DNA of 64,000 bases, from contig NZ_CADFGP010000008.1 in NCBI RefSeq assembly GCF_902833905.1, positions 63,608-127,607 on the forward strand. Direction: 5' to 3'. This DNA comes from Paraburkholderia tuberum STM678 (GTDB lineage: Bacteria > Pseudomonadota > Gammaproteobacteria > Burkholderiales > Burkholderiaceae). This document shows positions 61,779-64,000 of this stretch, piece after piece. Position numbers and translations under genes: made by a program. Positions within the stretch are counted from its first letter, which is position 1. Each line of letters starts with the position of its first letter. The notes beneath the pieces are model-generated. The model was given only the letters and a program-made list of their open reading frames with translations, made no database searches and had not been told where the DNA came from.

Positions 61779-61910
61779 GACGTGATATGGCTTTGATATC
61801 GGGTGTCCCCAGCATATTGCCTTTGTCCCGTTGCGGTGCACTACGGACGAACCCTGGTCATATCGGGTGCGCACTATCTTGACGTCAAGCACCGTTCAAC
61901 ATACATTTTA

Positions 61911-61921
61911 GAATGTCGTTC
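61911..61921. promoter_or_regulatory. Near-perfect operator in the LysR/decarboxylase-like divergent region
   Basis: GAATGTCGTTC differs by one base from GAAC-N3-GTTC and lies 87 bp upstream of the plus-strand gene at 62008 and 133 bp from the LysR start. The surrounding DNA is AT-rich (ACATTTTA, TACAATACG), as expected for a promoter. The remaining 229-bp gap shows no gene. Confidence 0.55.
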
Positions 61922-62007
61922 TACAATACGAATATCGATCACGGCGGCTCGGGTGAGTCGCATCCGCTATCAATAGCCGCGCCGCCGCGGTTAAACAGGA
62001 GACACAA

Positions 62008-62436
62008 GTGAAGAGCCTCGAAGAAAAACTTGCCTATGGTTTAAAGGTATTCGGCGAAATCATGGGTGAAGACAAGGCAGCCGGCTTACGGGCCGCAAGC
62101 GAGTCCACCGGCTTCGGATCCGACATTTCACGCCTTGCCATCAACTACGCGTTCGCGGATGTCTGGGGCGACGACAAACTCGAGCGCAAGCAGCGCAGCC
62201 TCGTCACGCTGGGCATTCTCATCGCGAGCCGGCAGACGCTCGAACTGAAGAACCACGTCCGCATTGCCGTGCGCAACGGTCTGAGCGCACGCGAACTCGA
62301 AGGGGTGCTGATTCAGGCGCTTCCGTATGCCGGGTTCCCAGCCGTCGCCTCCGCGACCACGGCCGTTCTGGAGACACTGCGGGAACTTGGCATCGACACC
62401 ACGACCCGCACTTCGGAAGAACGCGGATTGCTGTGA
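62008..62436 (+). CDS. Carboxymuconolactone decarboxylase/AhpD-like protein
   Basis: A 142-residue protein with a GTG start preceded by CAGGAG. The family core is FADVWGDDKLERKQRSLVTLGILIA, then LELKNHVRIAVRNGLSARELEGV and IQALPYAGFPAVASATTAV. The absence of a CxxC pair and the His in NHVRIA place it with PcaC-type decarboxylases rather than AhpD peroxidases. A lactone or beta-keto acid decarboxylation is possible, but many PcaC homologues have other, undefined roles. It is 40 bp upstream of the dioxygenase-like gene and probably co-transcribed. Confidence 0.8.
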   Translation: MKSLEEKLAYGLKVFGEIMGEDKAAGLRAASESTGFGSDISRLAINYAFADVWGDDKLERKQRSLVTLGILIASRQTLELKNHVRIAVRNGLSARELEGVLIQALPYAGFPAVASATTAVLETLRELGIDTTTRTSEERGLL

Positions 62437-62476
62437 GCCGACATCAGAGCGCCCCCGCGACCAAAGGAGACAATTT

Positions 62477-63460
62477 ATGAGCACACCAGGCGTGGATATC
62501 GTGCCGACGATGCGCGAATTCAACGTTTCCAATGACCTTCTCGACAATCACGCCGAGTTGCAAGAACGCTGGAACGAAGACGGCTACCTGTTCTTTCGCG
62601 ACGTTCTCGACCACGAGCCGCTGGAGCGCATGCGCGGTCTGCTTGTTGATCACCTCGACAGCAACGGCTTCGTGGACCGCAACGACCGAGACGTGCGATG
62701 GACTGGCAAAGACCGCGAAAATTTCAGCTTTTTTCCCGTGAAGGCGATGAACGAGCAGCGTGCGGCACGCACCGTGATGGAAGACCCCGCAGTTCGTGCG
62801 TTCTTTCAGCGGCTGTTCGGCGTACCGCTTTATTGGGTACCTTTCACCGAATACCGCACGTCGCCGCCCGCTATCGACAAAAGCCGCACACGGTTCGACT
62901 TCATTCATGAAGATGCGATCTACAGCGACCGCCTCGATTTCATCATCTGCTGGATTCCGCTCAGCGATATCGATGCGCAAGTCGGCGGATTGGCCATCGC
63001 GGAAGGGTTGCATAAGCTCCCGTGCCTGCACAGGAAGGACGGCGACAAGATCGTTCCCATCGATCTCGCGAGCGTGCCAGAAGACGCATGGCGCCGCACG
63101 AACTACCGCTTGGGCGACGTCCTGTTGATGAGCCGACGCACGCCGCACTCTGGTCTCAGCAATCATTCGGACCGTTTTCGTCTGTCACTCGACACGCGCA
63201 TCCTGCCGCACGGCGGAAGTTTCCCGTTTGAGCCCCGCCTGCCCTATGTGGGCACGCTGACGTCGATGGCATCGGACCAGATCGTCGTGCGCGACGCGCA
63301 TGGTGAACATGTGTTGCGACTCGACGACACGAGTTATCTGCGCGGCCTCCAGGGCAACCGCCTGCGCGCAGACGAAATTGCCGGGGTTTATCAGCCGGGA
63401 TCCGAGGTGATCGTTGCACATGAAGGCGGCCTCGTTCAAACGCTGCGCCCGCAGCATTGA
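62477..63460 (+). CDS. Phytanoyl-CoA dioxygenase (PhyH)-family protein
   Basis: From the ATG at 62477, preceded by AAAGGAG, the protein has 327 residues. The Fe(II) ligands of the 2-oxoglutarate oxygenase fold are visible as His144-x-Asp146 (FIHEDA) and His224 (RRTPHSGLSNHS), with Arg235 for the 2-oxoglutarate carboxylate. It would hydroxylate a substrate with 2-oxoglutarate and O2. PhyH proteins hydroxylate phytanoyl-CoA, but bacterial members act on many compounds, including terpenoids. A C-terminal domain (residues 265-327) looks like a short beta-rich extension. Confidence 0.87.
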   Translation: MSTPGVDIVPTMREFNVSNDLLDNHAELQERWNEDGYLFFRDVLDHEPLERMRGLLVDHLDSNGFVDRNDRDVRWTGKDRENFSFFPVKAMNEQRAARTVMEDPAVRAFFQRLFGVPLYWVPFTEYRTSPPAIDKSRTRFDFIHEDAIYSDRLDFIICWIPLSDIDAQVGGLAIAEGLHKLPCLHRKDGDKIVPIDLASVPEDAWRRTNYRLGDVLLMSRRTPHSGLSNHSDRFRLSLDTRILPHGGSFPFEPRLPYVGTLTSMASDQIVVRDAHGEHVLRLDDTSYLRGLQGNRLRADEIAGVYQPGSEVIVAHEGGLVQTLRPQH

Positions 63461-63470
63461 TCGTCGTGTC

Positions 63471-63502
63471 AGGCGCAAAGACGAAGCTTCGTCTTTGCGC
63501 CT
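63471..63502 (+). terminator. Perfect 32-bp palindromic terminator after the dioxygenase gene
   Basis: AGGCGCAAAGACGAAG and its exact complement CTTCGTCTTTGCGCCT are contiguous, giving a long hairpin 10 bp after the stop codon. No other gene is close downstream, so it is best read as an intrinsic terminator. Confidence 0.8.
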
Positions 63503-63725
63503 CGCGCCATTCGCCTTGCCCTTTGGCCTGGCAATTCCGAAGCATCGATCACGGGCAGCCTTTGCTCGCGGTTTTATGAACGTCGTGCTAATATCGGAAC
63601 GATACGCTTGTGAACAACCAGGCCGCGAGCCTGCAATGGCTGTCACAGGGTTAGCGGCATCGCGCGCAAGCCGCCCAGGCGTGAAACGCCTGGCCAACGT
63701 CTAACGTTCGACCTCGGGACAAGTC
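63503..63725. promoter_or_regulatory. Promoter region of the NmrA-like gene
   Basis: This gap of about 220 bp contains GAACGTCGTGC at 63578-63588, a one-mismatch copy of the operator, in AT-rich DNA, and a small hairpin CCAGGCGT-GAA-ACGCCTGG at 63673-63691 of unknown role. No gene is seen. Confidence 0.45.
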
Positions 63726-64000
63726 ATGATCGATTCATCCGCCGCGGTACTCGTCATCGGCGCCACTGGCGCACAAGGAGGCGCCGCGGCTCGCCATCTT
63801 CTTGCGGCTGGACGCAAGGTACGCTTCCTGACACGCAATCCAGACTCGCCGGCTGCGCGGGCACTCGTCGACATGGATGCGCAGGCGCTACGGGGAGATC
63901 TGGACGACCGCGACTTGCTCGCAAAAGCGATGGAGGGCGTCGGTTCCGTCTTCTCCGTTCTCCTGACTGATTTTGATCGCAGCGACAGGGAGCGCCGCCA
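63726..64000 (+). CDS. NmrA-like NAD(P)-binding protein, N-terminal part
   Basis: Starts at the ATG at 63726 (MIDSSAAVLVIGATGAQGGA) and runs off the window after about 91 codons. GATGAQGG is the dinucleotide-binding loop of NmrA/atypical SDR proteins, and VRFLTRNPDSP with Arg after the second strand suggests NADP. Members act as redox sensors or as NAD(P)H-dependent reductases (for example of isoflavones or quinones). With only the first quarter visible, the function is left open. Confidence 0.75.
   Translation, partial: MIDSSAAVLVIGATGAQGGAAARHLLAAGRKVRFLTRNPDSPAARALVDMDAQALRGDLDDRDLLAKAMEGVGSVFSVLLTDFDRSDRERR

Overview
The window is high-GC DNA with tightly packed, long co-directional operons. 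The protein style, and a small cytosolic protein of a type I associate with Burkholderia relatives, suggest Burkholderiaceae (Paraburkholderia, Caballeronia, Burkholderia or Cupriavidus). That placement is inference; there is no rRNA or housekeeping marker to confirm it. Nearly every gene fits one theme: CoA-dependent breakdown of a bulky alicyclic compound such as a steroid, terpenoid, resin acid or naphthenic acid, plus an envelope module to handle a hydrophobic substrate.

Layout. (I) 14690 down to 1, minus strand, 15 genes: etfB, etfA, a Rieske oxygenase alpha subunit, a 3-ketosteroid dehydrogenase-like flavoprotein, a 2-oxoacid dehydrogenase (E1 alpha, E1 beta, a free lipoyl domain and an E2 core), an acyl-CoA ligase, two crotonases, an acyl-CoA dehydrogenase pair, an SDR and a partial SnoaL-like gene. 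(II) 14828-16652, plus strand: an MDR oxidoreductase and an SDR. (III) 23581 down to 16780, minus strand: DUF1302 outer-membrane protein, DUF1329 protein, YCF48-type beta-propeller and an RND/MMPL pump. (IV) 24072-25443: a small conserved protein and a TetR regulator. (V) 40882 down to 25585, minus strand, 15 genes: DUF35 protein, thiolase-like aldolase candidate, three tandem PaaG-like crotonases, a DECR-type reductase, an AMACR-type racemase, two heteromeric acyl-CoA dehydrogenase pairs, one further acyl-CoA dehydrogenase, a crotonase, a MaoC hydratase and a P450cam-like P450. (VI) 41270-45838, plus strand: an alicyclic ring-opening operon (acyl-CoA dehydrogenase, MaoC, class III CoA-transferase, BadH-like and BadI-like). 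(VII) 45907-48176: a protein of unknown function divergent from a GntR/FCD regulator. (VIII) 56123 down to 48244, minus strand: acyl-CoA ligase, a fourth dehydrogenase pair, two crotonases, an SDR and an FMN (nitronate monooxygenase-like) enzyme. (IX) 56699-64000: a second FMN enzyme, folE, a SnoaL-like gene with two small genes, an SDR, a LysR regulator, a carboxymuconolactone decarboxylase-like protein, a phytanoyl-CoA dioxygenase-like protein and the start of an NmrA-like gene.

How it may fit together (inference). CoA ligases activate the acid. The P450, Rieske oxygenase and KstD-like enzyme functionalise rings. Four alpha/beta acyl-CoA dehydrogenase pairs feed electrons to the local EtfAB. 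The racemase handles alpha-methyl branches, the dienoyl reductase and PaaG-like isomerases move double bonds, the DUF35/thiolase-like pair may remove a side chain by retro-aldol cleavage, and BadH/BadI open the last ring hydrolytically.

The strongest unexplained signal is a palindrome, GAAC-N3-GTTC. It occurs in seven exact copies, all in intergenic DNA in front of these operons, with several one-mismatch copies as well. One copy lies in front of the TetR gene, suggesting a single regulon that ties the catabolic operons to the envelope module.
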